Assembly (NCBI GenBank): GCA_024280475.1
Contig: JAJRQA010000073.1
Coordinates: 1 to 36,681 of the forward strand
Direction of reading: 5' to 3'
DNA length: 36,681 bases
From: Alphaproteobacteria bacterium
GTDB taxonomy: Bacteria; Pseudomonadota; Alphaproteobacteria; Rhizobiales; JAKIUO01
Shown here in pieces: positions 16,149-24,520 of the stretch (its first letter is position 1; each line of letters begins with the position of its first letter). The translations under genes and the position numbers were made by a program. The notes under the pieces are model-generated. The model worked only from the letters and a program-made list of their open reading frames with translations. It did not search any database and was not told where the DNA came from.

Positions 16149-17288
16149 TTATTTCTTACCTATATATTGCCGTTCATATCGCGTACCGAGCGACGTCAGG
16201 ATTTCATAGCTGATAGTGCCAGCAACCTTTGCCAGATCATCAATGAGGATTTGGCGGCCCAAAAGCTCAACTGGTGCCCCGACGGCTATCAGCTCATGGG
16301 GAGTATCCGTGACATCCACGGTAATGAGGTCCATAGAAACACGTCCCAGCACCGGCGCTTCATAATTGCCGATATAGACGCTTGCCCCGTTTTGGTCATT
16401 TGTGGATCCAAGTGCCCGGTGATAACCATCGGCATACCCTACGGGCAAAGTTGCAAGAACGGTCGGACGCTGCGCAATATACGCGCCCCCATAGCCAATT
16501 GCGGCGCCTTTTTCCACGTTCCTCACCTGAGCGATATGAGTGATTAGGGAGACAACGGGACGCATCGCACTCGAAGCGTACATATTTGGTTGTCCACCAT
16601 ATAAGGCAATTCCGGGCCGCACCAGGTTCAGATGGAAATCAGGACCCAGAAAAATACCGGAGGAGTTGGCCAGCGAAGCAGATCTGAATGGCAATTGCGA
16701 CAAAAAACCAGAAAAGTCGTCGAGTTGTTTTTGATTTCCGGGATGGGACGGCTCATCCGCACACGCCAAGTGGCTCATAACAAGATCAATGTTAATATCA
16801 GATAGGATTGAATTCTGGTGCTCGACAAATTCCTTGAAGTCAGAGGCGTCCAGGCCCAGGCGATTCATTCCCGTGTCCAGATGCAAAGCGGCGGGGTGTT
16901 TAAAATTCATCGAAGCAGACAATGCCGCCCACCGCTTCAGCATCGCTAATGATCCCAGCACCGGCGCAAGCTTGTGTTCTGCAAACAGACTCTCGGAACC
17001 AGCAAACAGTCCATCCAGAATATAGATTTTGATATCGTCATGAAGTTTGCGCAGGGCGATCCCTTCATGCAAGGTCGCCACAAAAAACGTGCGGCAACCC
17101 TTGTTATAGAGAGTAGGCACCACATGATCCGCGCCAAGCCCATAAGCATCCGCCTTGACAACGGCGGCGCATTCCGCGCCCTTGGCCATCTCACGCAACT
17201 GCGCATAATTTTCCCCAATCGCCGAGAGATCAATCGTCAACAGGGCCGGTGATCCAGAAGCCATATCAGGTGTGGATTTTAATGACAT
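16149..17288 (-). CDS. alr: Alanine racemase
   Basis: Alanine racemase is a PLP enzyme that converts L-Ala to D-Ala for peptidoglycan. Numbered from ATG 17288 (379 aa), the PLP-binding lysine is Lys45 in VVKADAYGLG. The opposing catalytic tyrosine is Tyr266 in AIGYGGAY. An N-terminal TIM barrel is followed by a C-terminal beta domain from about 240. ATG 17288 was chosen over an in-frame TTG at 17321, because the TTG codons would run into an inverted repeat and AGGA lies 9 nt upstream of the ATG. The gene abuts radA, which starts right after its stop codon. Confidence 0.95.
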   Translation of the reverse strand: MSLKSTPDMASGSPALLTIDLSAIGENYAQLREMAKGAECAAVVKADAYGLGADHVVPTLYNKGCRTFFVATLHEGIALRKLHDDIKIYILDGLFAGSESLFAEHKLAPVLGSLAMLKRWAALSASMNFKHPAALHLDTGMNRLGLDASDFKEFVEHQNSILSDINIDLVMSHLACADEPSHPGNQKQLDDFSGFLSQLPFRSASLANSSGIFLGPDFHLNLVRPGIALYGGQPNMYASSAMRPVVSLITHIAQVRNVEKGAAIGYGGAYIAQRPTVLATLPVGYADGYHRALGSTNDQNGASVYIGNYEAPVLGRVSMDLITVDVTDTPHELIAVGAPVELLGRQILIDDLAKVAGTISYEILTSLGTRYERQYIGKK

Positions 17289-17324
17289 AAACTCAAATCC
17301 TGATCCATGATGTGAAAACAATAT

Positions 17325-17356
17325 AGCGTCACCCTCATTGTCATAAGGGTGACGCT
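17325..17356 (-). other. Perfect 11-bp inverted repeat between dnaB and alr
   Basis: AGCGTCACCCT (17325-17335) and its complement AGGGTGACGCT (17346-17356) enclose a 10-nt loop. On the minus strand the stem is followed by ATATTGTTTTC, a weak T-rich run. It lies after dnaB and before alr, so it may terminate or attenuate transcription into alr, or bind a regulator. Confidence 0.6.
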
Positions 17357-17420
17357 GAATATCTATTGCACCAATATAGTGAATTTAAAAGTCTTGCTGC
17401 GCCGCGTTTGCGGTCACTCC

Positions 17421-18950
17421 CTAAAAATCGCGGCGTTCAGGAACATGATCATTGTCGATATAGTCGGAAAAGCGAGTAAACTCACCAGTAAATTGCATTT
17501 TTACCGTGCCCACGGGTCCATGTCGTTGCTTGGCTACAATCACTTCCGCAAGCCCCATGGTACGATCCATTTCATCTTGCCAGGTTAGATGTTCCGGCGT
17601 CCCTTCGCGTGGTTCGGCGCGCGACACATAATATTCTTCACGATACACAAACAGCACCACATCGGCATCTTGCTCAATAGAGCCAGATTCGCGAAGGTCA
17701 GACAGTTGTGGCCGCTTGTCTTCTCGCGACTCAACTTGGCGCGATAGCTGGGAAAGAGCAATAATCGGCACAGCCAGTTCCTTGGCAAGCGCCTTGAGTC
17801 CCGTAGTTATTTCGGTAATTTCCTGCACACGATTGGCGTTCGAATTACCAGACCCGGTCAAAAGCTGCAGATAATCAACGATGATCACCCCCAGATTATG
17901 CTGGCGCTTCAAACGCCTTGCACGAGCTGCCAGTTGCGCTATGGAAATACCACCGGTGGGATCGATAAAGAATGGAATTTCCTGAAGATCCTGGGACACT
18001 CGTACCAGCTCCCTGAAATCATCATCCGAAATCATGCCGCGGCGAATTTTTTCGGACGGCACCAAAGATTGCTCGGAAACAATACGCGTAGCCAATTGTT
18101 CTGATGACATCTCCAGGGAATAGAACCCGACAACCGCGCCATCTTCAGGAGCTGCCGTTCCATCCGCATTGTCTGGCAGCTTGGCCGCCATATTATGTGC
18201 TTTGGCAATATTGAACGCGATATTGGTGGCGAGCGCCGTTTTACCCATACTGGGGCGACCAGCCAGAACGATAAGATCAGAGCCCTGCAAACCCCCCATC
18301 TGACGATCAAGGTCTGTCAGACCCGTTGAAACTCCCGACAAACCACCCCCACGGCGATAAGCAGCATCCGCCATCTCGATACAGCCGCGAAGGGCAGACG
18401 AAAAACTCTCAAAACCCTGGCCATATTTACCGGTCTCTGCCAGCTTATAGAGTTTTTGCTCGGCATCTTCGATTTGCAGCCCCGGTGGCTCTTCCACGGA
18501 TGACACATAGGCCGTATTTACCAGATCCTCGCCACTGATGATCAAGGAGCGTCTCTGTGCCAGATCATAGATAGTCTGGCCATATTCCTTGGCATTGATA
18601 ATGGTGGTGGCGCCTGCCGCCAGCCTGCCAAGATATTGTGGCACGGTCAGATTATCATCAATCGGCTCTTCATGATCGAAAAAGGTTTTCAGCGTAATCG
18701 GTGTTGCCGGTTTGCTGCTCTGGATCAATCGCGCGGCGACCTGAAAGATCCGTCCGTGCAGTGGTTCGAAGAAATGATCGACCTCGAGAAAGGAGGAAAC
18801 CCGATCATGTGCTTCATTATTGACCAATATAGCGCCAAGCAAAGCCTGCTCAGCTTCAATATTATGCGGTGCCAAGCGGAACGGCAATACGTTGTCATCC
18901 GTGCCCGGCGCGGCCGGGGACGAGATGTCCTGGGGATTTGTCTGTGTCAT
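17421..18950 (-). CDS. dnaB: Replicative DNA helicase
   Basis: DnaB is the hexameric helicase that unwinds DNA at the replication fork and recruits primase. Numbered from ATG 18950 (509 aa), it has the N-terminal scaffold domain (about 25-130), a linker, and the RecA-like domain with Walker A GRPSMGKT (231-238), Walker B VIIVDYLQLL, and the conserved LSQLSRQVESR and SDLRESGSIEQDADVV stretches. The frame stays open upstream to 19196, but those 82 codons overlap the rplI terminator region and look non-coding; family members begin near MTQTNPQ. No strong ribosome binding site precedes the start. It follows rplI in the conserved S6-S18-L9-DnaB order. Confidence 0.96.
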   Translation of the reverse strand: MTQTNPQDISSPAAPGTDDNVLPFRLAPHNIEAEQALLGAILVNNEAHDRVSSFLEVDHFFEPLHGRIFQVAARLIQSSKPATPITLKTFFDHEEPIDDNLTVPQYLGRLAAGATTIINAKEYGQTIYDLAQRRSLIISGEDLVNTAYVSSVEEPPGLQIEDAEQKLYKLAETGKYGQGFESFSSALRGCIEMADAAYRRGGGLSGVSTGLTDLDRQMGGLQGSDLIVLAGRPSMGKTALATNIAFNIAKAHNMAAKLPDNADGTAAPEDGAVVGFYSLEMSSEQLATRIVSEQSLVPSEKIRRGMISDDDFRELVRVSQDLQEIPFFIDPTGGISIAQLAARARRLKRQHNLGVIIVDYLQLLTGSGNSNANRVQEITEITTGLKALAKELAVPIIALSQLSRQVESREDKRPQLSDLRESGSIEQDADVVLFVYREEYYVSRAEPREGTPEHLTWQDEMDRTMGLAEVIVAKQRHGPVGTVKMQFTGEFTRFSDYIDNDHVPERRDF

Positions 18951-19148
18951 GAAAGCAGTGTGTATGATTCGCACCATGCTACAACAGCTCAATCGCTCGT
19001 GTGTATAGCTATACCCGCAATCCACAAGCTGCCTGTGCATTACTTTTTTTATTTGCACGAGTATCATTGTCGAGTAGATGGCACGCTTGACACTGTCCTT
19101 GCGACAACACCGATGCAATAATCGAATCGATTCATGCCACAAGATACC

Positions 19149-19185
19149 AAAAACCGGCAATACTACGTAAGCACTGCCGGTTTTT
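19149..19185 (-). terminator. Rho-independent terminator after rplI
   Basis: AAAAACCGGCA and TGCCGGTTTTT form a perfect 11-bp stem around a 15-nt loop, with A and T runs built into the arms so that it could act on both strands. It starts 26 bp after the rplI stop and separates the ribosomal-protein genes from dnaB. Confidence 0.88.
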
Positions 19186-19210
19186 AAAACTGTCACAGGT
19201 ACAAAGAGAC

Positions 19211-19870
19211 TTAGTCGTCTTTTGCGTCGTCTTCATTCTCATCTGAGCCGGATTTCGCCGGTTTGCCGTCCGCATCTTTTGATTCTTCGTCGCTCAATTC
19301 AGCAGCAGCCTGTTCTGCGTGCTCTTCATCTTCAAAAATATCTTCAGCTGCGATCACTTCTTCTTCATCACCGCCATCATCAATGGCTGTGACGTCCTCA
19401 CCGCGTTCCTGGCGCTTAGCTTCTTCTTCGGTACGAGCCACATTGATGATCACCTTAACATCGACTTCGGGATGCAGACTAAGACGCACATCATGCAGAC
19501 CCAGCAATTTGATCGGGCGATCAAGCATGACCTGATTACGCGCGATCGAATAACCATTTTCGGTAATCACATCGGTGATATCTCTGGTGGCGACAGACCC
19601 ATAAAGCTGCCCCGTATCGCCAGCCTGGCGAATAGCGACGAAATGTTTGCCGTCAATCTTCTTGGCAACAGCATCGGCTTCTGTTTTAGCTTCAAGGTTA
19701 CGCGCTTCCAACTGAACACGCTGGGTTTCGAAAAGCGCACGATTGGCTTTGTTTGCCCGCAATGCCTTGCCTACTGGCAACAAATAGTTGCGTGCAAATC
19801 CGGGTTTGACGGTGACTTCATCACCCATTTGTCCGAGCCGCTTGATGCGCTCCAGCAATATAACTTTCAT
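19211..19870 (-). CDS. rplI: 50S ribosomal protein L9 with long acidic C-terminal tail
   Basis: L9 binds 23S rRNA at the base of the L1 stalk. Residues 1-150 are the complete L9: the N-domain with [19 protein letters not shown] and GFARNYLLP, a long helix, and the C-domain ending near [12 protein letters not shown]. The remaining 70 residues (about 150-219) are an extension dominated by Asp and Glu. Alphaproteobacterial L9 often has an extension, but this one is long and strongly acidic. Start ATG 19870, preceded by AAGGAG. It lies after DUF2232 and before a strong terminator. Confidence 0.96.
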   Translation of the reverse strand: MKVILLERIKRLGQMGDEVTVKPGFARNYLLPVGKALRANKANRALFETQRVQLEARNLEAKTEADAVAKKIDGKHFVAIRQAGDTGQLYGSVATRDITDVITENGYSIARNQVMLDRPIKLLGLHDVRLSLHPEVDVKVIINVARTEEEAKRQERGEDVTAIDDGGDEEEVIAAEDIFEDEEHAEQAAAELSDEESKDADGKPAKSGSDENEDDAKDD

Positions 19871-19935
19871 GATCCATACTCCTTGGTTTGTTTAAATCTC
19901 TAAATTCGTCAGTGTTTGCAAGTGTGAGTTGAGCC

Positions 19936-20910
19936 TCACGAAGGCTCGATATTGGCACGTCTTCGTATCTGTAGCAGCGGTTCGACAACGCCAAGAATGA
20001 TCACGATGATCGCTCCCCAGCCAATGAAAAAAACGGCTATATAGGTGCCAAACAAAATGAGGCCACGTGCAGGATAAGGGCGCGTCAGATAATGTACGAC
20101 CGCCAATCCCATTAGCAAAAAAGCGATCATCATCGCGCCTACAAAACCCGACAGGATGAGCCCACCGATACCGGGCATGGCAAGCGACAATAAAAACAGG
20201 CCAATCAGGGCGAGCGAGCTTTTATAGGGGAATTCAATACGCGTCAAATCAGGCCAGGGACGGCTCATTTTTTCTGAAAGACGAACGATATGAGCAGCAA
20301 TCCACATATTTATAAAGGCCAGCAGACACCACAAAACGGCTGTCGATGCCGGAAGAATAGACTGCACAACACTCTTATAGTGTCCGATTTGCTCTGGCTT
20401 CAGTTTCTTGAAAAAACCAGCTTCGGTCGCTTTCGAAATGATCAAATCGAGCTGCGATCCAACTCTGTCAAGATAGGCTTCATAGGTGGGACCCAGCAAA
20501 AGCACCGCCATCATGGCCAGCAAGCCGCCATACAGCGCCACAATGAGCATCAAATTGCCCACCGGATACCATTCAACCTGCGGCTCACCTGGTTGATCTT
20601 GTTGTTGGCTTGTCTGGTCAGAGAGGCGGTAAAGAAACGCAAAATGAGTGATGATGACGGAGGGAATGGCAAGTGAAGCACCGTATGCGATTGCTGGTGT
20701 AAGGCCAAGGCTTGCAAGAATAAGCCCGGTTCCAGCTAATGCGGCAACACCCGCCGCCCGTACTCCCCAACCAAATCCGGCGATAAAACCAGGCAGCGGC
20801 GCAAGATAGAACAGTAACAGGCCCATACCCGAACCAGTGGCAAGGGATAGATAAAGCAGCGCCGCAACGCCGCCAGCGGCCAATCCCGCTATATATGGGT
20901 TCTTTGTCAT
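19936..20910 (-). CDS. DUF2232-family integral membrane protein
   Basis: This 324-aa, highly hydrophobic protein has about eight predicted membrane segments (roughly 8-28, 30-50, 52-75, 77-95, 118-142, 190-212, 232-262 and 285-312). It resembles DUF2232 (YybS-like) proteins, which in alphaproteobacteria lie between rpsR and rplI. Its function is not established. A loop at 97-116 is Gln-rich and polar. ATG 20910 is preceded by GGGACAG. A perfect 8-bp hairpin lies just upstream of the start and may limit its translation relative to the ribosomal genes around it. Confidence 0.85.
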   Translation of the reverse strand: MTKNPYIAGLAAGGVAALLYLSLATGSGMGLLLFYLAPLPGFIAGFGWGVRAAGVAALAGTGLILASLGLTPAIAYGASLAIPSVIITHFAFLYRLSDQTSQQQDQPGEPQVEWYPVGNLMLIVALYGGLLAMMAVLLLGPTYEAYLDRVGSQLDLIISKATEAGFFKKLKPEQIGHYKSVVQSILPASTAVLWCLLAFINMWIAAHIVRLSEKMSRPWPDLTRIEFPYKSSLALIGLFLLSLAMPGIGGLILSGFVGAMMIAFLLMGLAVVHYLTRPYPARGLILFGTYIAVFFIGWGAIIVIILGVVEPLLQIRRRANIEPS

Positions 20911-20944
20911 TTTCGCTGTCCCGCTGGTTTGCGGTTAGAGATGA

Positions 20945-20963
20945 AGGCTCAATGTTTGAGCCT
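20945..20963 (-). other. Perfect hairpin before the DUF2232 gene
   Basis: AGGCTCAA and TTGAGCCT pair perfectly around a 3-nt loop, 34 bp upstream of the DUF2232 start. No T-run follows on the minus strand. On the plus strand TCTTTTG follows, but no plus-strand gene ends here. A role as a transcript-processing or translation-control element is inferred. Confidence 0.5.
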
Positions 20964-20990
20964 CTTTTGTTCATCCCAACACTTGTCATT

Positions 20991-21021
20991 AAAAGAGCCA
21001 CTACAAAACAGCAGCTCTTTA
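20991..21021 (-). terminator. Possible attenuator after rpsR
   Basis: On the minus strand AAAGAGC and GCTCTTT form a 7-bp stem around a 15-nt loop, followed by a short T-run (TTTTAAT). It begins 8 bp after the rpsR stop. It is weaker than the rplI terminator and may let part of transcription through. Confidence 0.45.
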
Positions 21022-21028
21022 TTTGGAT

Positions 21029-21274
21029 TTAGCCAATCACGTAAGGCAACAAGCCAAGGAAACGGGCGCGTTTGATGGCTTTGGCCAGTTCGCGCTGTTT
21101 TTTGGCTGTTACTGCCGTGATGCGGCTTGGAACGATCTTGCCACGCTCTGATATGTAGCGCTGCAGAAGTTTCACGTCTTTATAGTCGATGGTCAGCCCA
21201 TTATCGCCAGAAAAAGGGCAGGTTTTACGCCGACGATGAAAAGGGCGTCGGACTGGTAATTGTTCGATTCTCAT
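21029..21274 (-). CDS. rpsR: 30S ribosomal protein S18
   Basis: S18 binds 16S rRNA together with S6 on the platform of the small subunit. The 81-aa protein shows the conserved [15 protein letters not shown], the [19 protein letters not shown] helix region and the [10 protein letters not shown] end. It is 9 bp downstream of rpsF, so the two partners are co-transcribed. Confidence 0.97.
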   Translation of the reverse strand: MRIEQLPVRRPFHRRRKTCPFSGDNGLTIDYKDVKLLQRYISERGKIVPSRITAVTAKKQRELAKAIKRARFLGLLPYVIG

Positions 21275-21283
21275 GATTGATCC

Positions 21284-21739
21284 CTATTTGTCGTCGCTAT
21301 TATTTGAACGCGGTGGGCGTCGATCTTCACGAGGTCCGCCCCGTGATCCGTCCCGGCCGCCACCACCGCCGCCGCCGCCAAATCGACCACCGCCACGAGG
21401 TTTGCGATCATCGCGATCTGACTTGCGCATCATGGCTGATGGACCTTCTTCATGCTCATCAACGCGGATGGTCATGAACCGCAACACATCATTGGTCAGC
21501 GTCATCTGACGTTCCATTTCAGCAAGTCCCGCATGTGGCGTTTCAAGCTGGAAATAACCGTAATGAGCCTTGCGGTTTTTCTTGATGCGATAGGAAAGGT
21601 TTTTAAGACCCCAATATTCGTAAGTCTGGACCTTGCCGCCGTTTTCTTTCAAAACACCGGTGAATTTTTCTGTCAGAGCTTCCATCTGCTGGGCCGAGAT
21701 ATCATGGCGCGCGATGAAAACATGCTCGTATAATGGCAT
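21284..21739 (-). CDS. rpsF: 30S ribosomal protein S6 with Gly/Arg-rich tail
   Basis: S6 is the small-subunit protein that pairs with S18. Residues 1-95 form the normal ferredoxin-like domain ([47 protein letters not shown]). Residues 105-151 are an extra tail with a run of eight glycines flanked by Arg-Gly-Gly motifs and ending in polar Asp/Asn residues. It is the first gene of the rpsF-rpsR-DUF2232-rplI cluster. ATG 21739 has AAGG about 10 nt upstream. Confidence 0.97.
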   Translation of the reverse strand: MPLYEHVFIARHDISAQQMEALTEKFTGVLKENGGKVQTYEYWGLKNLSYRIKKNRKAHYGYFQLETPHAGLAEMERQMTLTNDVLRFMTIRVDEHEEGPSAMMRKSDRDDRKPRGGGRFGGGGGGGGRDGSRGGPREDRRPPRSNNSDDK

Positions 21740-21765
21740 GGAAATGAGCCTTGTTCTAATGTCCA

Positions 21766-21782
21766 GCGAACAAGACGTTCGC
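21766..21782 (-). promoter_or_regulatory. rpsF: Hairpin in the rpsF leader
   Basis: GCGAAC and GTTCGC form a perfect 6-bp stem around a 5-nt loop, 27 nt before the rpsF start. Many bacteria regulate rpsF through an S6:S18-binding leader with a CCG-containing bulge. A CCGGACATTAACGG segment lies just upstream, but I cannot confirm the motif by eye. Confidence 0.35.
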
Positions 21783-21993
21783 CAGATATATGGGTGACAC
21801 GATTGTCATAACCGTTAATGTCCGGTGCGGAGCCTCTTAGAGCAACTGCTTCCCAGAAGGGAAAAGGCTCATTAAATCAGTTCCGTAAAGAGTGAAGACA
21901 CGGGATGAGATATATTTTGCTGCCCTGTGCAACAATAAGGAATATAACGCTTCCGTTCAGCCTCCAACCGGCCAATAACCGTAGAGCAGGTTA

Positions 21994-22021
21994 TATATAG
22001 GAATATGCAGGCCTTTGGCAA
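21994..22021 (-). promoter_or_regulatory. Candidate promoter of the rpsF operon
   Basis: On the minus strand TTGCCA (22021-22016) and TATATA (21999-21994) are separated by 16 nt. Both boxes match consensus at four to five positions. Transcription would start about 250 nt upstream of rpsF. Confidence 0.5.
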
Positions 22022-22086
22022 GAAAAACCTTTTTCTATCTATAGGGTCCAGCGCAGGCATCCTTGACGCTTAACACCCCTATGTTC

Positions 22087-22114
22087 TTGACACGATTATC
22101 AGATGCGCTATCAG
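22087..22114 (+). promoter_or_regulatory. Candidate promoter of fabD
   Basis: A consensus TTGACA at 22087-22092 and TATCAG at 22109-22114 are separated by 16 nt. The start of transcription would fall near 22121, giving a leader of about 40 nt. Confidence 0.5.
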
Positions 22115-22160
22115 TTCAAGATCCCCAATTCATGTGAGCACAACAAGGAATGAACGACCC

Positions 22161-23096
22161 ATGAGCACCGCATTCACATTTCCAGGACAAGGCAGTCAAA
22201 AAATTGGCATGGGCCAGGAGTTAGCCGAGCAATATCCAGCGGCCAAAAGTGTGTTCGATGAGGTGGACGAGGCGCTTGGTAAAAAGCTATCACAAATCAT
22301 CTGGGACGGTACCATCGAAGAGCTGACCTTGACCGAAAACGCTCAACCAGCCTTGATGGCTGTTTCGATGGCGGTCATGCGCGTCCTTGAGGACAAAGGC
22401 TTTGATATGGCCGCCAGCCTCAAATTTGTAGCTGGCCATTCTCTGGGCGAATATTCAGCTCTTGCCGCCAGTGGCGCCATCAGCCTGACCGACACGGCCA
22501 AGTTGCTGCAAATTCGAGGGCAGGCGATGCAGCAAGCAGTGCCGGTGGGCGCCGGTGCCATGGCCGTACTGCTTGGGCTTGATTTTGAACCTGTTATTGA
22601 TATTGCCAAACAAGCGGCACAAGATGATGTCTGTGCGGCTGCCAATGATAACGCCCCCGGGCAGGTCGTTGTCAGCGGCAGTAAAGCCGCCGTTGAGCGA
22701 GCCATGGCATTAGCGAGCGAAGCTGGAGCTCGTCGCGCCATGTTACTGCCCGTCAGCGCTCCCTTTCATTGCCAGATGATGGCGCCAGCTGCCGATGCCA
22801 TGGAGGAGGCGCTGGCCAATGTCACGATCAATGAGCCAACAGTGCCTTTGATCGCCAATGTATTGGCGACCCCAATAACGTCACCAGATGAGATCAGACA
22901 GCGACTGGTTGAACAAGTGACAGGGACTGTGCGCTGGCGCGAATCAGTCTCTTATATGGCAGCGAATGGCGTTGAGACCCTATATGAAGTCGGCGCAGGC
23001 AAAGTATTGAGCGGTTTGGCACGGCGCATTGAGCGCAGCCTGCAATCACCATCAATCGGCACTCCGTCCGAAATTGAAGAGTTTTCCGGCCAGTAA
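22161..23096 (+). CDS. fabD: Malonyl-CoA:ACP transacylase
   Basis: FabD moves malonyl groups from CoA to acyl carrier protein, supplying the extender unit for fatty-acid synthesis. The 311-aa protein shows FPGQGSQ near the start, the nucleophile Ser94 in GHSLGEYSA, and the catalytic His203 in PVSAPFHCQMM. ATG 22161 was chosen, with AAGGA at 22145-22149, over an in-frame GTG at 22134, because members begin close to FTFPGQGSQ. fabG follows after 50 bp. Confidence 0.96.
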   Translation: MSTAFTFPGQGSQKIGMGQELAEQYPAAKSVFDEVDEALGKKLSQIIWDGTIEELTLTENAQPALMAVSMAVMRVLEDKGFDMAASLKFVAGHSLGEYSALAASGAISLTDTAKLLQIRGQAMQQAVPVGAGAMAVLLGLDFEPVIDIAKQAAQDDVCAAANDNAPGQVVVSGSKAAVERAMALASEAGARRAMLLPVSAPFHCQMMAPAADAMEEALANVTINEPTVPLIANVLATPITSPDEIRQRLVEQVTGTVRWRESVSYMAANGVETLYEVGAGKVLSGLARRIERSLQSPSIGTPSEIEEFSGQ

Positions 23097-23146
23097 GCTG
23101 GTGTCATCACAAGAACCAAAATGAAAAACAAAACAGGGAATCGAGT

Positions 23147-23884
23147 ATGTTTGATTTGAGCGGTAAAGGGGCCTTGATCACAGGCGCAACCGGGGGTATT
23201 GGCGGCGCTATTGCCAAATTATTGCACGCCCAAGGCGCCAAGGTGGTGATCTCTGGCACCCGTGAAGAAAAACTTGCTGAACTGGCAAGCGAGCTAGGTG
23301 ACAATGTCTTCACCGCCCCTTGCAACTTGATGGACCGCGCTGCGGTGAGCGAGCTTTATGCCAAAGCCGAGGAATTGGCCGGACAGATCGATATCGTTGT
23401 CAATAATGCTGGTATTACCAAGGATAATTTATTCCTGCGCATGAAGGACGAGGAATGGGACGATGTGATCAATGTCAATCTGTCAGCCGCCTTCGCGGTT
23501 TGCAGGGGTGCACTGAAAGGCATGATGCGCCGCCGCTATGGGCGCATCATCAATATCAGCTCAATCAGTGGCGTGGTCGGCAATCCTGGCCAAGGGAATT
23601 ATTCTGCGTCAAAGGCTGGTATGATCGGCATGTCAAAAGCCATGGCCCGTGAGATCGCGCCGCGTGGCATTACCGTCAATTGTATTGCGCCAGGGTTCAT
23701 TACGACGCCAATGACAGATATGCTCAATGAGAAGCAAAAAACGGCCATCACACAAATCATCCCGGCAGGGACGCTAGGAGAACCAGATGACATCGCCAGT
23801 GCCGTTTTATTCCTTGCCAGCGATGAAGCAGGCTACATAACAGGCCAGACTCTCAATATTAATGGCGGAATGGCGATGATCTAG
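23147..23884 (+). CDS. fabG: 3-oxoacyl-ACP reductase
   Basis: FabG reduces 3-oxoacyl-ACP to 3-hydroxyacyl-ACP with NADPH. The 245-aa SDR protein has the cofactor loop TGATGGIGG (12-20), NNAG (86-89), the catalytic Ser139 (NISSISG), Tyr152 and Lys156 (YSASK), and the GQTLNINGGMAMI end typical of FabG. Its position between fabD and acpP makes the assignment firm. Confidence 0.97.
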   Translation: MFDLSGKGALITGATGGIGGAIAKLLHAQGAKVVISGTREEKLAELASELGDNVFTAPCNLMDRAAVSELYAKAEELAGQIDIVVNNAGITKDNLFLRMKDEEWDDVINVNLSAAFAVCRGALKGMMRRRYGRIINISSISGVVGNPGQGNYSASKAGMIGMSKAMAREIAPRGITVNCIAPGFITTPMTDMLNEKQKTAITQIIPAGTLGEPDDIASAVLFLASDEAGYITGQTLNINGGMAMI

Positions 23885-24145
23885 CCTTGACCTGAACCAA
23901 ATATGCAGGAATAACCTATGCAGGTCCTGCTTGTTAACCACTAACGACCACGGATCGATAAAAAGTGATATAACTGGGCTTGCGTCACGAAGTCTCGCGA
24001 TTGAGGAAGTTTTCAACAGAAATGAAAAAGACTTTCCCAACGGGGCCATTCATTGTATCAGCCCTTAACCGTTCTTTCGTCCAAGGCGCTCTCGTCAGAT
24101 CCCTGGACATAACCTTTACCGTTGAACTATAGCGAGGAATTGCAA

Positions 24146-24382
24146 ATGAGTGATGTTTCCAGCCGAGTGAAAAAAATCGTAATCGAACATCTAAGCGTCG
24201 ATGAAGACAAAGTCGCAGATAATGCAAGTTTTATCGATGATCTGGGCGCAGATAGCCTTGATACGGTTGAACTTGTTATGGCTTTTGAAGAAGAGTTTGG
24301 CTGCGAGATCCCTGATGATGCCGCCGAAACTATTCTGACAGTCGGTGATGCGGTCAAGTTCCTCGAAAAGAACGCTTCCTAG
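24146..24382 (+). CDS. acpP: Acyl carrier protein
   Basis: ACP carries growing acyl chains on a 4'-phosphopantetheine arm. The 78-aa acidic protein has the attachment serine Ser37 in [18 protein letters not shown] at 24134-24139 lies 6 nt before ATG 24146. An in-frame TTG at 24122 has no support. A 261-bp gap from fabG suggests a separate promoter, and a long inverted repeat follows the gene, fitting separate, high expression. Confidence 0.98.
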   Translation: MSDVSSRVKKIVIEHLSVDEDKVADNASFIDDLGADSLDTVELVMAFEEEFGCEIPDDAAETILTVGDAVKFLEKNAS

Positions 24383-24409
24383 CATTCTTATATTTCGAGT
24401 TAGACAATC

Positions 24410-24457
24410 ACGTAAACACCACCGGAAATCTATTTGGATAAGGATAGGTGTTTACGT
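24410..24457 (+). other. Perfect 11-bp inverted repeat between acpP and fabF
   Basis: ACGTAAACACC (24410-24420) and GGTGTTTACGT (24447-24457) flank a 26-nt loop, starting 28 nt after the acpP stop. No T-run follows, so it is not a classical terminator. A stable mRNA 3'-end or processing structure that raises acpP over fabF is a reasonable inference. Confidence 0.6.
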
Positions 24458-24520
24458 TCCGCTACTCGCCCAAATCCCTAAATATATTGTCACATCCATT
24501 GAGTGCAAAGGATGGTTCCA

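Larger units (their letters stand above)
21740..22160. other. Divergent control region between rpsF and fabD
   Basis: There is no gene in this 421-bp gap. It holds a candidate rpsF promoter (21994-22021, minus), a rpsF leader of about 250 nt with a hairpin near the start codon, and a candidate fabD promoter (22087-22114, plus). The long leader would suit feedback control of the S6 operon by its own products. Confidence 0.6.

Noticed and set aside
18951-19196. An 82-codon N-terminal extension of dnaB in the same frame
   Set aside because: It runs across the rplI terminator, does not look like DnaB sequence, and the family starts near MTQTNPQ.
21273-21509. A Pro/Arg-rich plus-strand reading opposite rpsF
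   Set aside because: It is the complement of the Gly-rich S6 tail and has no ribosome binding site.
24104-24133. TGGACA and TATAGC with an 18-nt spacer as an acpP promoter
   Set aside because: Transcription would begin at or after the ribosome binding site, leaving acpP without a usable leader.
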